A DNA stretch of 64,000 nucleotides, from positions 124,001 through 188,000 of the forward strand of contig JBOEGW010000007.1 in the NCBI GenBank assembly GCA_050633625.1. Reading direction: 5' to 3'. Source of the stretch: JBOEGW01 sp050633625. Its GTDB lineage: Bacteria > Pseudomonadota > Alphaproteobacteria > Rhodobacterales > Rhodobacteraceae. Position 1 is the stretch's first letter. Every line of letters begins with the position of its first letter. The notes beneath the pieces are model-generated. The model made no database searches. It was not told the DNA's origin and saw only the letters and a program-made list of their open reading frames with translations. Positions 41,817-50,646 of the stretch are shown here, piece by piece. The position numbers and the translations under genes are program-made.

Positions 41817-42482
41817 ATGCCTGTGCAGGTCGCTCAGTTCAGTATGGCCCGGATAAATTTGGCTCAGCTTCGTTTGGCTCCGGTTGGTTTTCCTCCGGCT
41901 GGCTTGGCCGTTTGCCTGGCGCTCATGACTTTAGGCGCCCCCTCATCAGCGCGCGGCGAAACGCTGTATTCCACTTCAAATGGGCGCTCCAGCTATGAAG
42001 CGGCGCTCAAGGTGCTGGATGGGCGTGCAGCCGAACAATACTCAGGCAGTGACAGGCTCCGCCCCAAACCCTCGGGGCTTGATGGGCGCATTCCTCGCTT
42101 CACCGGCTCCTATAAGGGCCAATACCTCAGCCACGCCAAAGCGATGGCGCGCAAACACGGTATTCCTGAGGATTTGTTCTTGCGCCTTGTGCAGCAAGAA
42201 AGCGGCTGGAACCCCTCCGCCAAGAGCCATGCTGGCGCGATTGGATTGGCGCAACTCATGCCACAAACAGCGCGCGCCCTTGGGGTGAACCCGAACGATC
42301 CGAAGCAAAACCTGGAAGGGGGCGCACGCTACTTGCGCACCCAATACAACAGGTTTCGGTCTTGGAAATTGGCATTGGCTGCCTATAACGCGGGACCAGA
42401 AGCCGTGGCCAAATACAAAGGCGTCCCGCCCTACAAAGAAACCCAAGGCTACGTCAAAATCATCCTTGGCCACCGCAGCTAA
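41817..42482 (+). CDS. Lytic transglycosylase (SLT domain), periplasmic
   Basis: From the ATG at 41817 the product is 221 residues; ATG codons at 41781 and 41844 are alternatives, and the start is not certain. A hydrophobic signal (GLAVCLALMTLGAPSSARG) leads to the SLT domain at about 105-220, with the catalytic glutamate in LRLVQQESGWNPSAKS and the signatures GAIGLAQLMPQTA, GGARYLRTQ and LALAAYNAGPEAV. It cleaves glycan strands with 1,6-anhydro product. Confidence 0.88.
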   Translation: MPVQVAQFSMARINLAQLRLAPVGFPPAGLAVCLALMTLGAPSSARGETLYSTSNGRSSYEAALKVLDGRAAEQYSGSDRLRPKPSGLDGRIPRFTGSYKGQYLSHAKAMARKHGIPEDLFLRLVQQESGWNPSAKSHAGAIGLAQLMPQTARALGVNPNDPKQNLEGGARYLRTQYNRFRSWKLALAAYNAGPEAVAKYKGVPPYKETQGYVKIILGHRS

Positions 42483-42602
42483 TCAGCGTGCCTAAAGCTC
42501 TCCAATAGCTCTGTTGGGACAGTTCATGTCACCACGCCCGGGTGCGCGTCTGACTGTCGTGGTTGGTTTGCCGCCCACTGAGGCGTACACTGGGGCGAGA
42601 CA

Positions 42603-43418
42603 TCAGGTCGTGCGACGAAAGGCCGATGGGGTCTTGCCCGTGTGGTTTTGAAACGCGCGGGTAAAATAGGCAGGCGAGGCAAACCCAAGACTGCGCGCAA
42701 TATCTTTGATCGGCATATGGGTTTCGGTCAGCATCCGGCGCGCTTCATAATGAACCCGATCCGCCAGGATGGATGAGGCAGGGCGCCCACAGGCCCGATT
42801 GCAAACCCGGCTCAAATGGGTCGGCGTCACACCCAGATCTTTTGCATAGTCGCGCACGGTTTTGGCGGAATGGAAATCCTGCTCAACCAGCGCGGTATAG
42901 GCCGCAGCAAGCCGCGATGAGGCGTCTTCCATGGGTTCTTCGATTTCCAAAGCGCGCATCTGCCGCTCCACCCAAACCGACAAAAGCCCAGCATGACAAA
43001 TGGTTGCTCGATCAGAGGCGAGGTTTCCGCCGTCCAACTCTGTTGAGAGATTATCAATCAATCGGTTCAGCTCAATATGCTGCTCCGCATCGGGCAGGCG
43101 CATATGCACCGGCTCATCAGGCAAGGACAACTCGCCTTCCAGCCCAGCCGGGAATACCACAATCATCCCATGCACCATGGAGTTCATTTCAAACCCATGC
43201 ATCGTGCCGGCAGGGACAAAAATCGCGTTATGGGCGGTGTAGCCTGCTGTCTTGCCGTTGATGGTGATCCGGCCTTGGCCGCGGGTGAACCACAAAAGCA
43301 CAGGCGCGCCATAGCTACGCATCGCTTCGGTCCGCCACCGCCCCCCGGATGCCAAACGCGCAAGCGGGATCACTCGAAAAGGCGATGTAAACGACGAACC
43401 TTGGGCCATAACCGGCAA
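42603..43418 (-). CDS. AraC-family transcriptional regulator
   Basis: The product is 271 residues. The N-terminal cupin-like domain (GQGRITINGKTAGYTAHNAI, VPAGTMHGFEM) probably senses a small ligand. Residues about 185-270 contain two helix-turn-helix motifs: LGVTPTHLSRVCNRACGRPA and MPIKDIARSLGFASPAYFTR with FQNHTGKTPSAFR. Target genes are not identifiable: no obvious effector operon is adjacent. The gene stands alone between an SLT gene and miaA. Confidence 0.9.
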   Translation of the reverse strand: MPVMAQGSSFTSPFRVIPLARLASGGRWRTEAMRSYGAPVLLWFTRGQGRITINGKTAGYTAHNAIFVPAGTMHGFEMNSMVHGMIVVFPAGLEGELSLPDEPVHMRLPDAEQHIELNRLIDNLSTELDGGNLASDRATICHAGLLSVWVERQMRALEIEEPMEDASSRLAAAYTALVEQDFHSAKTVRDYAKDLGVTPTHLSRVCNRACGRPASSILADRVHYEARRMLTETHMPIKDIARSLGFASPAYFTRAFQNHTGKTPSAFRRTT

Positions 43419-43510
43419 ATCTCCCTAGCAGCTTGTTCCAAACGCCCCCCGGCGTCGTGAACAACAATAGATAAGTGGCTATCCGATTCCGAACCTTCTG
43501 TCGCCCCTCG

Positions 43511-43543
43511 CTATCCACAGATCGGGTGTTTTCCTGTGGATAA
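43511..43543. other. Inverted pair of DnaA-box-like sequences
   Basis: CTATCCACA (43511-43519) and TGTGGATAA (43535-43543, reverse complement TTATCCACA) form an inverted pair separated by 15 bp in the gap between the AraC gene and miaA. The second is a perfect match to the classical DnaA box; the first has one mismatch. The whole 9-bp arm pair TATCCACAG/CTGTGGATA can also fold as a hairpin. Another near-match GTATCCACA is at 41691-41699. No AT-rich unwinding element or partition gene is visible, so an origin is not claimed. Confidence 0.45.
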
Positions 43544-43603
43544 CCTGTTTTCGAAGTCGAAACTGTCCCCTTGGCGCAACAATTTTTGCGCAAAAGCCGG
43601 GCT

Positions 43604-44485
43604 TTAGGTTGGAAAAGTGAGAGTTTGCCAGGATTTCATGCGGGCGCGAAACCAAGTGCGTTGCCGTTTTGCATATTGCTGGCTGGCAATGATGGCCCGC
43701 CTGCGCGCCTCTGCAAGGGTGATGTCGCCTTTGAGATGGGCAATCAATTCCGGCGCGCCGATCGCTTTGGCCGAAGGGGCTGTGGGGGTCCACATCGGAA
43801 GGTTGCGGCGCGCTTCCTCAAGTGCCCCCTCCGCGATCATGGCATCAAACCGCCGCTCAATGCGCCCGCGCAACACCTCGCGGTCGGGCAACACAACGAA
43901 AGCATGGGACTGTTCTAGCGGCAACAGGGGCGGCGGCGTGGCGTCCTGCCACTCAGCCAATCCGCGCCCGGTGGTCTTGAGCACCTCCCAAGCCCGCGCC
44001 ACACGCGCCGGATTTTGCACATCCACCCGCGCCAAGGTTGCCGCGTCCAAATCCGCCAAAAGCGCCGCCAACCCATGCTCGGACAACCGCGCTTCGCAGG
44101 CCGCGCGCACCTCAGGCGGGGTCAGCGGGATATCCGCCAAACCTTCGGTGAGGGCCGTGAAGTTCAGCCCCGTTCCCCCGACAATGATTGGCCGCGCATC
44201 CCGGCGCAAAAACGGCGCGACTTCACGCAGCCAGTGCCCCGCAGAATAGGGCTGATCGCCCGGAATATGCCCATAAAGATGGTGCGCGGCAGCCTCTTCC
44301 TCCGCACGCGAGGGGCGCGCTGTAACGATCCGCCAGTTCTCATAGACTTGCAGCGCATCCGCGTTCACGATCTCCCCGCCAAATCGGCGCGCAATCGTCA
44401 AGGCGAGCGAGGATTTCCCACTCGCTGTCGGCCCCGCAATCAACACAGGCCGGCTGTCGCCAAGGTCTGGTAAGTCAAACTCCAT
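43604..44485 (-). CDS. miaA: tRNA dimethylallyltransferase
   Basis: The product is 293 residues. The P-loop GPTASGKSSL is at 18-27, with NADALQVYENWRIVTARPS (the DSxQVY-type motif, here with Ala) and VGGTGLNFTALTEGLADIP following; RRAIIASQQYAKRQRTWFR is the conserved C-terminal tRNA-binding motif. It transfers dimethylallyl to A37 of tRNAs reading UNN codons, drawing on the MEP pathway represented here by ispG and dxr. Confidence 0.96.
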   Translation of the reverse strand: MEFDLPDLGDSRPVLIAGPTASGKSSLALTIARRFGGEIVNADALQVYENWRIVTARPSRAEEEAAAHHLYGHIPGDQPYSAGHWLREVAPFLRRDARPIIVGGTGLNFTALTEGLADIPLTPPEVRAACEARLSEHGLAALLADLDAATLARVDVQNPARVARAWEVLKTTGRGLAEWQDATPPPLLPLEQSHAFVVLPDREVLRGRIERRFDAMIAEGALEEARRNLPMWTPTAPSAKAIGAPELIAHLKGDITLAEARRRAIIASQQYAKRQRTWFRARMKSWQTLTFPT

Positions 44486-44610
44486 CCCCCCTCATGCCCC
44501 GCAGAGCAACCAAAGTGCAAGCCCGGCGAACCCGGCTCAGTGCCCCATTGCGCCGCCCATAAATTTGCGCCACTTTAGCGCCAACACAGACCCCAAAAGA
44601 AAGCTGCCCC

Positions 44611-45336
44611 ATGACCGACGCCCCAAAGCCCACCTACAAACGAGTCATGCTCAAGATTTCCGGGGAAGCTTTGATGGGGGACAGGGGCTTTGGGCTTAAT
44701 CCCCAAACAGTCGAACGCATCGCCAATGAGGTCAAAAGCGTTCACGATATGGGCGTTGAAATCTGCATGGTCATTGGCGGCGGGAACATTTTTCGCGGTC
44801 TCGCTGGCAGCGCGCAGGGGATGGAGCGCACAACGGCTGACTACATGGGCATGTTGGCCACCGTCATGAACGCGCTGGCGATGCAATCTGCGCTGGAAGG
44901 GCTTGGGGTGTTTACCCGCGTTATTTCAGCAATCCGCATGGATGAGGTCGCAGAGCCATATATCCGTCGCCGCGCCGTGCGCCACCTTGAGAAAAACCGG
45001 GTCTGCATTTTTGCTGCTGGCACCGGGAACCCCTATTTCACCACCGATACCGCCGCCACCCTGCGCGCCAATGAAATGGCTTGTGAGGTGATCTTTAAGG
45101 GCACAAAGGTTGATGGCGTCTACGATAAAGACCCGGCCAAACACGATGATGCCGAACGCTATGACGATGTCAGTTTTGATGATGTGCTTGCCAAGCGATT
45201 GGCCGTGATGGACGCCTCAGCTATTGCACTGGCGCGCGATAACAACCTTCCAATCATTGTCTTTTCGCTCGATGAACCTGGCGGGTTTAAGGGGATTTTG
45301 GCGGGCGAAGGCACCTATACCAAAGTCAGTGGCTAA
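44611..45336 (+). CDS. pyrH: Uridylate kinase
   Basis: The product is 241 residues, a bacterial UMP kinase of the amino-acid-kinase fold. Signatures are RVMLKISGEALMGD, VIGGGNIFRG, RTTADYMGMLATVMNALA, FTTDTAATLRA and KVDGVYDKDPAKH. It makes UDP for nucleotide and cell-wall precursors. It heads the cluster pyrH-frr-uppS-cdsA-dxr-rseP-bamA, one of the most conserved gene orders in proteobacteria. rpsB and tsf are not seen just upstream; miaA lies divergent instead. Confidence 0.97.
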   Translation: MTDAPKPTYKRVMLKISGEALMGDRGFGLNPQTVERIANEVKSVHDMGVEICMVIGGGNIFRGLAGSAQGMERTTADYMGMLATVMNALAMQSALEGLGVFTRVISAIRMDEVAEPYIRRRAVRHLEKNRVCIFAAGTGNPYFTTDTAATLRANEMACEVIFKGTKVDGVYDKDPAKHDDAERYDDVSFDDVLAKRLAVMDASAIALARDNNLPIIVFSLDEPGGFKGILAGEGTYTKVSG

Positions 45337-45437
45337 CCCCCTATACGGGAATGAGCTGTCAGACCTTGCGCGCACCCTATACATCGCGGGCGCGCTGGCC
45401 TAAACATATGCGAAACGAACAAGACTTGAGGGCAGAC

Positions 45438-46001
45438 ATGTCAGAAGACTTTCTTCTCGATACAGACGATCTAACACGGCGCATGGACGGAGCGATGGCA
45501 TCTTTGCGCACCGAATTCGCATCTCTGCGCACTGGGCGCGCCTCCGCGTCGATCCTGGATCCGATCACCGTCGAGGCCTATGGCCAACGCACGCCGCTCA
45601 ACCAAATCGGCACAGTCAACGTGCCAGAGCCGCGCATGGTCACTGTCAACATCTGGGATAAATCCTTGGTGCAGGCGGCGGAAAAAGCGATCATGGAGAG
45701 CGGGCTAGGGATCAATCCACAAACCAACGGCACGATCATCATGTTGCCCATTCCCGAACTCAACGAAGAACGGCGCCGGGAACTGACTCGCGTTGCTGCG
45801 GGCTACGCTGAACATGCACGCGTTGCGATTCGCAATGTGCGCCGGGACGGTATGGATCAACTCAAGAAAGCCAAAGCCGATGGCCTGTCTGAGGATGATC
45901 ACAAATTGTGGTCCGACGAAGTGCAAGAATTGACAGACACCTATGTGGGCAACGTCGATAAGGCGCTGGAAAACAAACAAGCCGAGATTATGCAGGTCTG
46001 A
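45438..46001 (+). CDS. frr: Ribosome recycling factor
   Basis: From the ATG at 45438 (GAGGGCAGAC upstream) the product is 187 residues, the normal RRF length. The three-helix bundle has RTEFASLRTGRASASILD, QTNGTIIMLPIPELNEERR and the ending QELTDTYVGNVDKALENKQAEIM, all diagnostic. It splits post-termination ribosomes with EF-G. The frame is open 29 codons upstream, but that part has no family sequence. uppS follows 72 bp downstream. Confidence 0.97.
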   Translation: MSEDFLLDTDDLTRRMDGAMASLRTEFASLRTGRASASILDPITVEAYGQRTPLNQIGTVNVPEPRMVTVNIWDKSLVQAAEKAIMESGLGINPQTNGTIIMLPIPELNEERRRELTRVAAGYAEHARVAIRNVRRDGMDQLKKAKADGLSEDDHKLWSDEVQELTDTYVGNVDKALENKQAEIMQV

Positions 46002-46073
46002 CCCGACAAGGGCAGGGAGGGGGCGCCCGAAAGGGCGTTCATGTTGTTGTCGGCTGAGTGAGGGGGGCGTTAC

Positions 46074-46835
46074 ATGCTCAAACGCTGGAAAAAAACCACC
46101 CAAGCGCCGGATCCCGAACGGGTGAATCCGCCCGATGACGGCTTACATGTGGCTTGCATTATGGATGGCAATGGTCGCTGGGCCAAGGAGCGGGGGAGAC
46201 CCCGGTTGTTTGGGCATCACGCCGGGGCCAAACGCGCCCGCGAAGTTGTGGCGGCCTGTCCGGAACTGGGCGTGAAATACATAACGATTTTTGCCTTTTC
46301 GACGGAAAACTGGAAACGCACTCAATCCGAGGTGGCCGGGCTGATGAGCCTGTTTCGCCGTTATATCGACAAAACCGCCCAAGAACTGGATGCCGAAGGC
46401 GCTTGCGTGCGCTTTATTGGCGACCGTGAACAGCTCGACCCGAAGCTCAAAAAGCTGATGGATGACCTTGAGGAGCTGACCAAGGACAACGACCGGGTGC
46501 ATGTAACAGTCGCGCTCAACTACGGGGCGCGCGACGAGGTGGCCCGCGCCACCAAACGCCTCGCGCAAGATGTGGCCGCTGGCACCCTTGACCCAGAGGC
46601 GATTGACGAGGAAACCCTGCCCAAATACCTCGACACCCGAGAGCTTCCTGACCCGGATCTGGTGATCCGCACCTCTGGTGAAGCGCGGATTTCCAACTTT
46701 CTTTTGTGGCAATCCGCCTATGCGGAATATGAGTTCATTGACACGCTATGGCCCGATTTTGACAAGGCGAAATTCGCGGAAGTCTTAAACCGGTTTGATG
46801 GGCGTGATCGTCGTTTTGGTGGTGCGAAAGCATGA
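46074..46835 (+). CDS. uppS: Isoprenyl transferase (undecaprenyl diphosphate synthase)
   Basis: The product is 253 residues. The catalytic Asp31 lies in IMDGNGRWAKERG, followed by HHAGAKRAREVV, IFAFSTENWKR and the end LVIRTSGEARISNFLLWQSAYAEYEF. It makes undecaprenyl diphosphate, the lipid carrier for peptidoglycan and LPS O-units, from MEP-derived isoprenoid units. The stop overlaps the cdsA start by 4 bp. Confidence 0.97.
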   Translation: MLKRWKKTTQAPDPERVNPPDDGLHVACIMDGNGRWAKERGRPRLFGHHAGAKRAREVVAACPELGVKYITIFAFSTENWKRTQSEVAGLMSLFRRYIDKTAQELDAEGACVRFIGDREQLDPKLKKLMDDLEELTKDNDRVHVTVALNYGARDEVARATKRLAQDVAAGTLDPEAIDEETLPKYLDTRELPDPDLVIRTSGEARISNFLLWQSAYAEYEFIDTLWPDFDKAKFAEVLNRFDGRDRRFGGAKA

Positions 46836-47677
46836 GTGACAGCCTGTCGTCGTCGGCAAAATGGGCCGATTTAAAAACCCGTATTGCCTCTGCTATTGTG
46901 CTCATGGGGATTGCGCTTGCAGCCCTCTATGCGCCGCCGATGTATCAATTGTTTCAATTGCTTATGCTCGCGGTGATTGTCATAGGGTTTTGGGAGCTTG
47001 CGGGGCTTTGTGAGCCAAATATGAACCGCCTGCGCCGGGCGATCGTCGCGGCCAGCCCTGTAATCGCGGCCTTGATTGGGGCTGTCTACATTATCGCCGC
47101 GCAAACGACGATGGAGACCGGCGGCCTCATCATGGGCGGGGTTATGCTTTTGGTGATTGGCGTGTTTGTGCGCCGCGAAAGGCTGCTGTTTTTGGGCTAT
47201 GGCGTGGTTTTGGCGCTGGCTGTGACCTTCATCAATTACCTGTTCTCGATTTTGGGACCGATTGGGCCTTTGGCCTTGGTGGCGGTGATTGCGGCGTCCG
47301 ATATTGCTGGATATTTTGCCGGGCGCAGCTTTGGCGGACCAAAGTTTTGGCCACGGGTCTCGCCCAAGAAAACATGGTCCGGCACCATCGCGGGCTGGAT
47401 CGCGTCCGGGATTGCCGGGATGATTTTGATCCAGCCGATCATGGCCAAAGCACCGGAATTAAACCTGAGTGTGTTTGCCGGGCTTTTGATCGGGGTTGGC
47501 TTGTCTTTTTCGGGGCAACTTGGCGATGTGATTGAAAGCGCAATGAAACGCAAAGCCGGGGTGAAAGACGCCTCGAACCTTATTCCCGGTCATGGCGGCG
47601 TGTTGGATCGCCTTGACGCGCTGATCATGGCAGCGGCGCTTGCCTATGTGACGATGCTGCTTATTCGAGCGCTCTAA
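46832..47677 (+). CDS. cdsA: Phosphatidate cytidylyltransferase
   Basis: The product is 281 residues with about seven membrane helices. The signature near the C-terminus, SFSGQLGDVIESAMKRKAGVKDASNLIPGHGG split by the usual spacing, and KKTWSGTIAG are the CdsA active site. It makes CDP-diacylglycerol for all phospholipids. The start overlaps uppS and its stop shares a base with the dxr start (TAATG). Confidence 0.96.
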   Translation: MSDSLSSSAKWADLKTRIASAIVLMGIALAALYAPPMYQLFQLLMLAVIVIGFWELAGLCEPNMNRLRRAIVAASPVIAALIGAVYIIAAQTTMETGGLIMGGVMLLVIGVFVRRERLLFLGYGVVLALAVTFINYLFSILGPIGPLALVAVIAASDIAGYFAGRSFGGPKFWPRVSPKKTWSGTIAGWIASGIAGMILIQPIMAKAPELNLSVFAGLLIGVGLSFSGQLGDVIESAMKRKAGVKDASNLIPGHGGVLDRLDALIMAAALAYVTMLLIRAL

Positions 47678-48849
47678 TGACCCGCCGCATTTCCATATTT
47701 GGCGCGACAGGGTCCATCGGGGAAAGCACGATTGATTTGATCGCCCGCGACCCTGACGCCTATGACGTTGTGGCCTTGACGGGGGGGCATAACGTAGCGC
47801 GTTTGGCGGCGCAGGCCCGGCTTTTGAACGCAGATATCGCCGTCACCGCCCATGAGGAAAACTTGCAATCGCTGCGAGATGCCTTAGCGGGCAGTGGGAT
47901 CGAAGCGGCCGCCGGAGCGCAGGCCATTGAGGAGGCGGCGCGCCGCCCGGCGGATTGGGTGATGTCTGCCATTGTCGGGGCGGCGGGGTTGCCGCCGGGG
48001 CTGGCGGCGCTTCAATCCGGCGCAACTCTGGCGCTTGCGAACAAGGAAAGCCTCGTCACAGCCGGCCCGCTCATCATGGCGACAGCCAAGGCGCACGACA
48101 GCTTGATCCTGCCCGTGGACAGCGAACATAGCGCAGTGTTTCAGGGGCTTGTGGGCGAGGATATGACGGCGGTTGAACGCATCATCATCACAGCGTCCGG
48201 CGGCGCTTTTCGCGACTGGCCGCTCGAAAAGCTCAAGGATGCGACACTGGCAGAAGCCTCCTCTCATCCCAATTGGGATATGGGACAACGGATCACCATC
48301 GACAGTGCGTCAATGTTCAACAAAGCGCTTGAGTTGATTGAAACCAAAGAGTTTTTTGGCGTTGACCCTGCCAAGATCGAAGCGATTGTGCACCCGCAAA
48401 GCCTGATCCACGCGCTTGTTGGGTTCAACGATGGGGCCTTGATGGCCCATGTTGGCCCCCCGGATATGCGCCACGCCATTGGCTACGCCTTGCATTGGCC
48501 AAAGCGTCACAGCTTGCCCGTCGAGCGGCTTGATCTCGCGGCCATTGGCGCGTTGGAATTTCGCGCGCCCGATGAAAACCGCTGGCCGGCCCTGCGCCTT
48601 GCGCGCGAAGTGATGGCAGCGGGCGGCCTGTCGGGGGCTGTGTTCAACGCCGCCAAAGAATGCGCCCTCGATGGGTTTATCAGCGGCGCGATTGGCTTTA
48701 TGGACATGAGCGCATTGGTCGAACAAGTCTTGAGCGATCTGAACGGCGATCATGGCCTCATGAACGCCACATTTACCCTTGATAATGTACGCCACGCCGA
48801 TCACATGGCGCGTGTACGAGCAATAGAATTGATCAAGGCCGGGCCATAA
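47677..48849 (+). CDS. dxr: 1-deoxy-D-xylulose 5-phosphate reductoisomerase
   Basis: The product is 390 residues. The NADPH-binding start ISIFGATGSIGESTIDL is intact, and LANKESLVTAGPLIM, PVDSEHSAVFQ, SGGAFRDWP and HPNWDMGQRITIDSASMFNK are all Dxr signatures covering metal and substrate binding. It is the first committed MEP-pathway step, the target of fosmidomycin, feeding uppS, miaA and ispG. Confidence 0.97.
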   Translation: MTRRISIFGATGSIGESTIDLIARDPDAYDVVALTGGHNVARLAAQARLLNADIAVTAHEENLQSLRDALAGSGIEAAAGAQAIEEAARRPADWVMSAIVGAAGLPPGLAALQSGATLALANKESLVTAGPLIMATAKAHDSLILPVDSEHSAVFQGLVGEDMTAVERIIITASGGAFRDWPLEKLKDATLAEASSHPNWDMGQRITIDSASMFNKALELIETKEFFGVDPAKIEAIVHPQSLIHALVGFNDGALMAHVGPPDMRHAIGYALHWPKRHSLPVERLDLAAIGALEFRAPDENRWPALRLAREVMAAGGLSGAVFNAAKECALDGFISGAIGFMDMSALVEQVLSDLNGDHGLMNATFTLDNVRHADHMARVRAIELIKAGP

Positions 48850-48897
48850 CACCGGCCACCGTCAAATCCGCGCCCGCACCGGCGCAAGGAGGCAGAT

Positions 48898-50229
48898 TTG
48901 GAATTCATCCCTAACTTTGGCAACATCGGCTTTACAATTGCGGCCTTTGTCGTGGCGATCATGGTGATCGTATCCATCCACGAATATGGACATTATATCA
49001 TCGGGCGCTGGACCGGGATCAAAGCTGATGTGTTTTCGATCGGCATGGGGCCAAAACTGTTTTCCAAAGTCGACAAACACGGCACCCGGTGGCAGGTGGC
49101 GGCCTTGCCGATTGGCGGCTATGTGAAGTTTCGCGGGGATGCCGACGCCTCATCGGGTAAGGCGGATGCGAGTGCGATGGAAGGGCTGACGCCAGAGGAG
49201 CGGCGCGCGACGATGCATGGTGCCCCCCTCTGGGCGCGCGCCTTGACGGTGCTGGCGGGTCCGGTGTTCAACTTCATCCTGTCTGCGATCATTTTTTCGG
49301 TGTTCTACTTTTCCGGCGGCGTCGCCACAGACCCCCTCAGCGTGGCCAAAGTCAAAGCGGTGCCGGGGCTTGAGCAAAGTTTTGAGCCTGGCGATGTTTT
49401 GCTGTCCATCAACGGCCAACCGGTGCCACTCCTCGAGGCCTTCGCAAGCTACGCCGCTGATCTACCGGATCAAGCCACCGTTGACTATGTGATTGAGCGC
49501 GATGGCCAAGAACAAACAATTACAACCCTGCACCCGTATCCCCCCTTTGTCAGTTCCGTATCGCCACAATCCGCGGCCTACGCAGCGGGGCTTCAGGAAT
49601 TCGACCTGATCACCGCCATTGATGGCGTCAGCATCGCCACCTTTGAAGACCTGCGCGACGCCGTGACAGCCGGGGAAGGGGCGCCCATGACGCTGACCCT
49701 CAATCGCGCTGGCGATATGATGGACGTGACATTGACCCCCAAACAGATGGATTTGCCGCTGCCTGAAGGCGGTTTTGAAACCCGGTATCTGATTGGCATT
49801 GGCGGCACATTGATCTTTGAGCCCGCCACCGTCTCGCCGGGGATCGGGGAAGCCATTTGGGGCGGCATTTCGCAAGTGGGCTTTGTGATCAAGTCCAGCG
49901 TCTCCGGCCTGTATCATATGGTGGTTGGAAATATTTCCTCCTGCAACCTCAGCGGCCCGATTGGGATCGCAGAAACCGCAGGTGCGGCGGCAAGCGGCGG
50001 GATTGATAACTTCATTTGGCTCATCGCGGTTCTGTCCACGGCTATTGGGTTTTTGAACCTGTTTCCGATCCCGGTGTTGGATGGGGGGCATCTGGTGTTT
50101 CATGCCTATGAGGCGCTTTCCGGCAAACCACCCAGCGATGGCGCTTTGCGCATCCTGATGACCATCGGCCTTGTGCTGGTGATTTCATTGATGGTCTTTG
50201 GCCTGACAAACGACGTGTTCTGCCCCTAA
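48898..50229 (+). CDS. rseP: Site-2 zinc metalloprotease RseP
   Basis: The product is 443 residues and starts at TTG behind a perfect AAGGAGG. The zinc motif HEYGH (His28, Glu29, His32) lies in the first membrane helix. A PDZ region (GDVLLSINGQ and FDLITAIDG) and the C-terminal FLNLFPIPVLDGGHL, which has the second metal-ligand Asp, complete the M50 fold. It cleaves membrane-bound anti-sigma factors in envelope stress. It precedes bamA, as is usual. Confidence 0.96.
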   Translation: MEFIPNFGNIGFTIAAFVVAIMVIVSIHEYGHYIIGRWTGIKADVFSIGMGPKLFSKVDKHGTRWQVAALPIGGYVKFRGDADASSGKADASAMEGLTPEERRATMHGAPLWARALTVLAGPVFNFILSAIIFSVFYFSGGVATDPLSVAKVKAVPGLEQSFEPGDVLLSINGQPVPLLEAFASYAADLPDQATVDYVIERDGQEQTITTLHPYPPFVSSVSPQSAAYAAGLQEFDLITAIDGVSIATFEDLRDAVTAGEGAPMTLTLNRAGDMMDVTLTPKQMDLPLPEGGFETRYLIGIGGTLIFEPATVSPGIGEAIWGGISQVGFVIKSSVSGLYHMVVGNISSCNLSGPIGIAETAGAAASGGIDNFIWLIAVLSTAIGFLNLFPIPVLDGGHLVFHAYEALSGKPPSDGALRILMTIGLVLVISLMVFGLTNDVFCP

Positions 50230-50346
50230 GGGGCGGGGCGTTCGGCGGGGCGGCACACATCCAAATTGCCCCGAAAATGCCACAATCGCGCTGACCTGTT
50301 GCCACATTGCCCCCGTAGCTTGCGAGAAACAGGAGGCGATTACACA

Positions 50347-50478
50347 ATGCATACGATCCAACAAAGCTACCGCGGTTTGCACCTTTTGATGGACCTGAAT
50401 TGGGACCGTCTTTTGTATGTTGGCACCCTTGCGGCTGCGCTTGGATGTGGGGCTTTGGCGGGCACCTTCCTGCACTAA
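50347..50478 (+). CDS. Small membrane protein, 43 residues, between rseP and bamA
   Basis: The product is 43 residues with an ideal ribosome site (AGGAGG, 10 bp before the ATG). The N-terminus is polar (MHTIQQSYRGLHLLMDLNWD) and is followed by one membrane helix (LLYVGTLAAALGCGALAGTFL). The strong ribosome site and the single clean helix support expression. It interrupts the otherwise conserved rseP-bamA junction. No function is known to me. Confidence 0.72.
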   Translation: MHTIQQSYRGLHLLMDLNWDRLLYVGTLAAALGCGALAGTFLH

Positions 50479-50646
50479 ATGCCGGGCAAACGGGCAGGGC
50501 ACCGCAGAGGCGCTTTCCGGTTTCTTTGACAATCATGATTTCATAAGGCGCGGCGCATCGCTCACCGCGCTTTTCGCGCTTTGACAACGCGCCTCAATCC
50601 CGTTACTCACACTAGAAACTGGGATGTCCGAGCGAAAGACGACAAC

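Noticed and set aside
43419..43603. Chromosomal origin at the DnaA-box pair
   Set aside because: Only two boxes, no AT-rich unwinding element and no partition or dnaA gene nearby.
50222..50236. Terminator after rseP (GCCCCTAAGGGGC)
   Set aside because: The palindrome has almost no loop and no T run, and the cluster continues.
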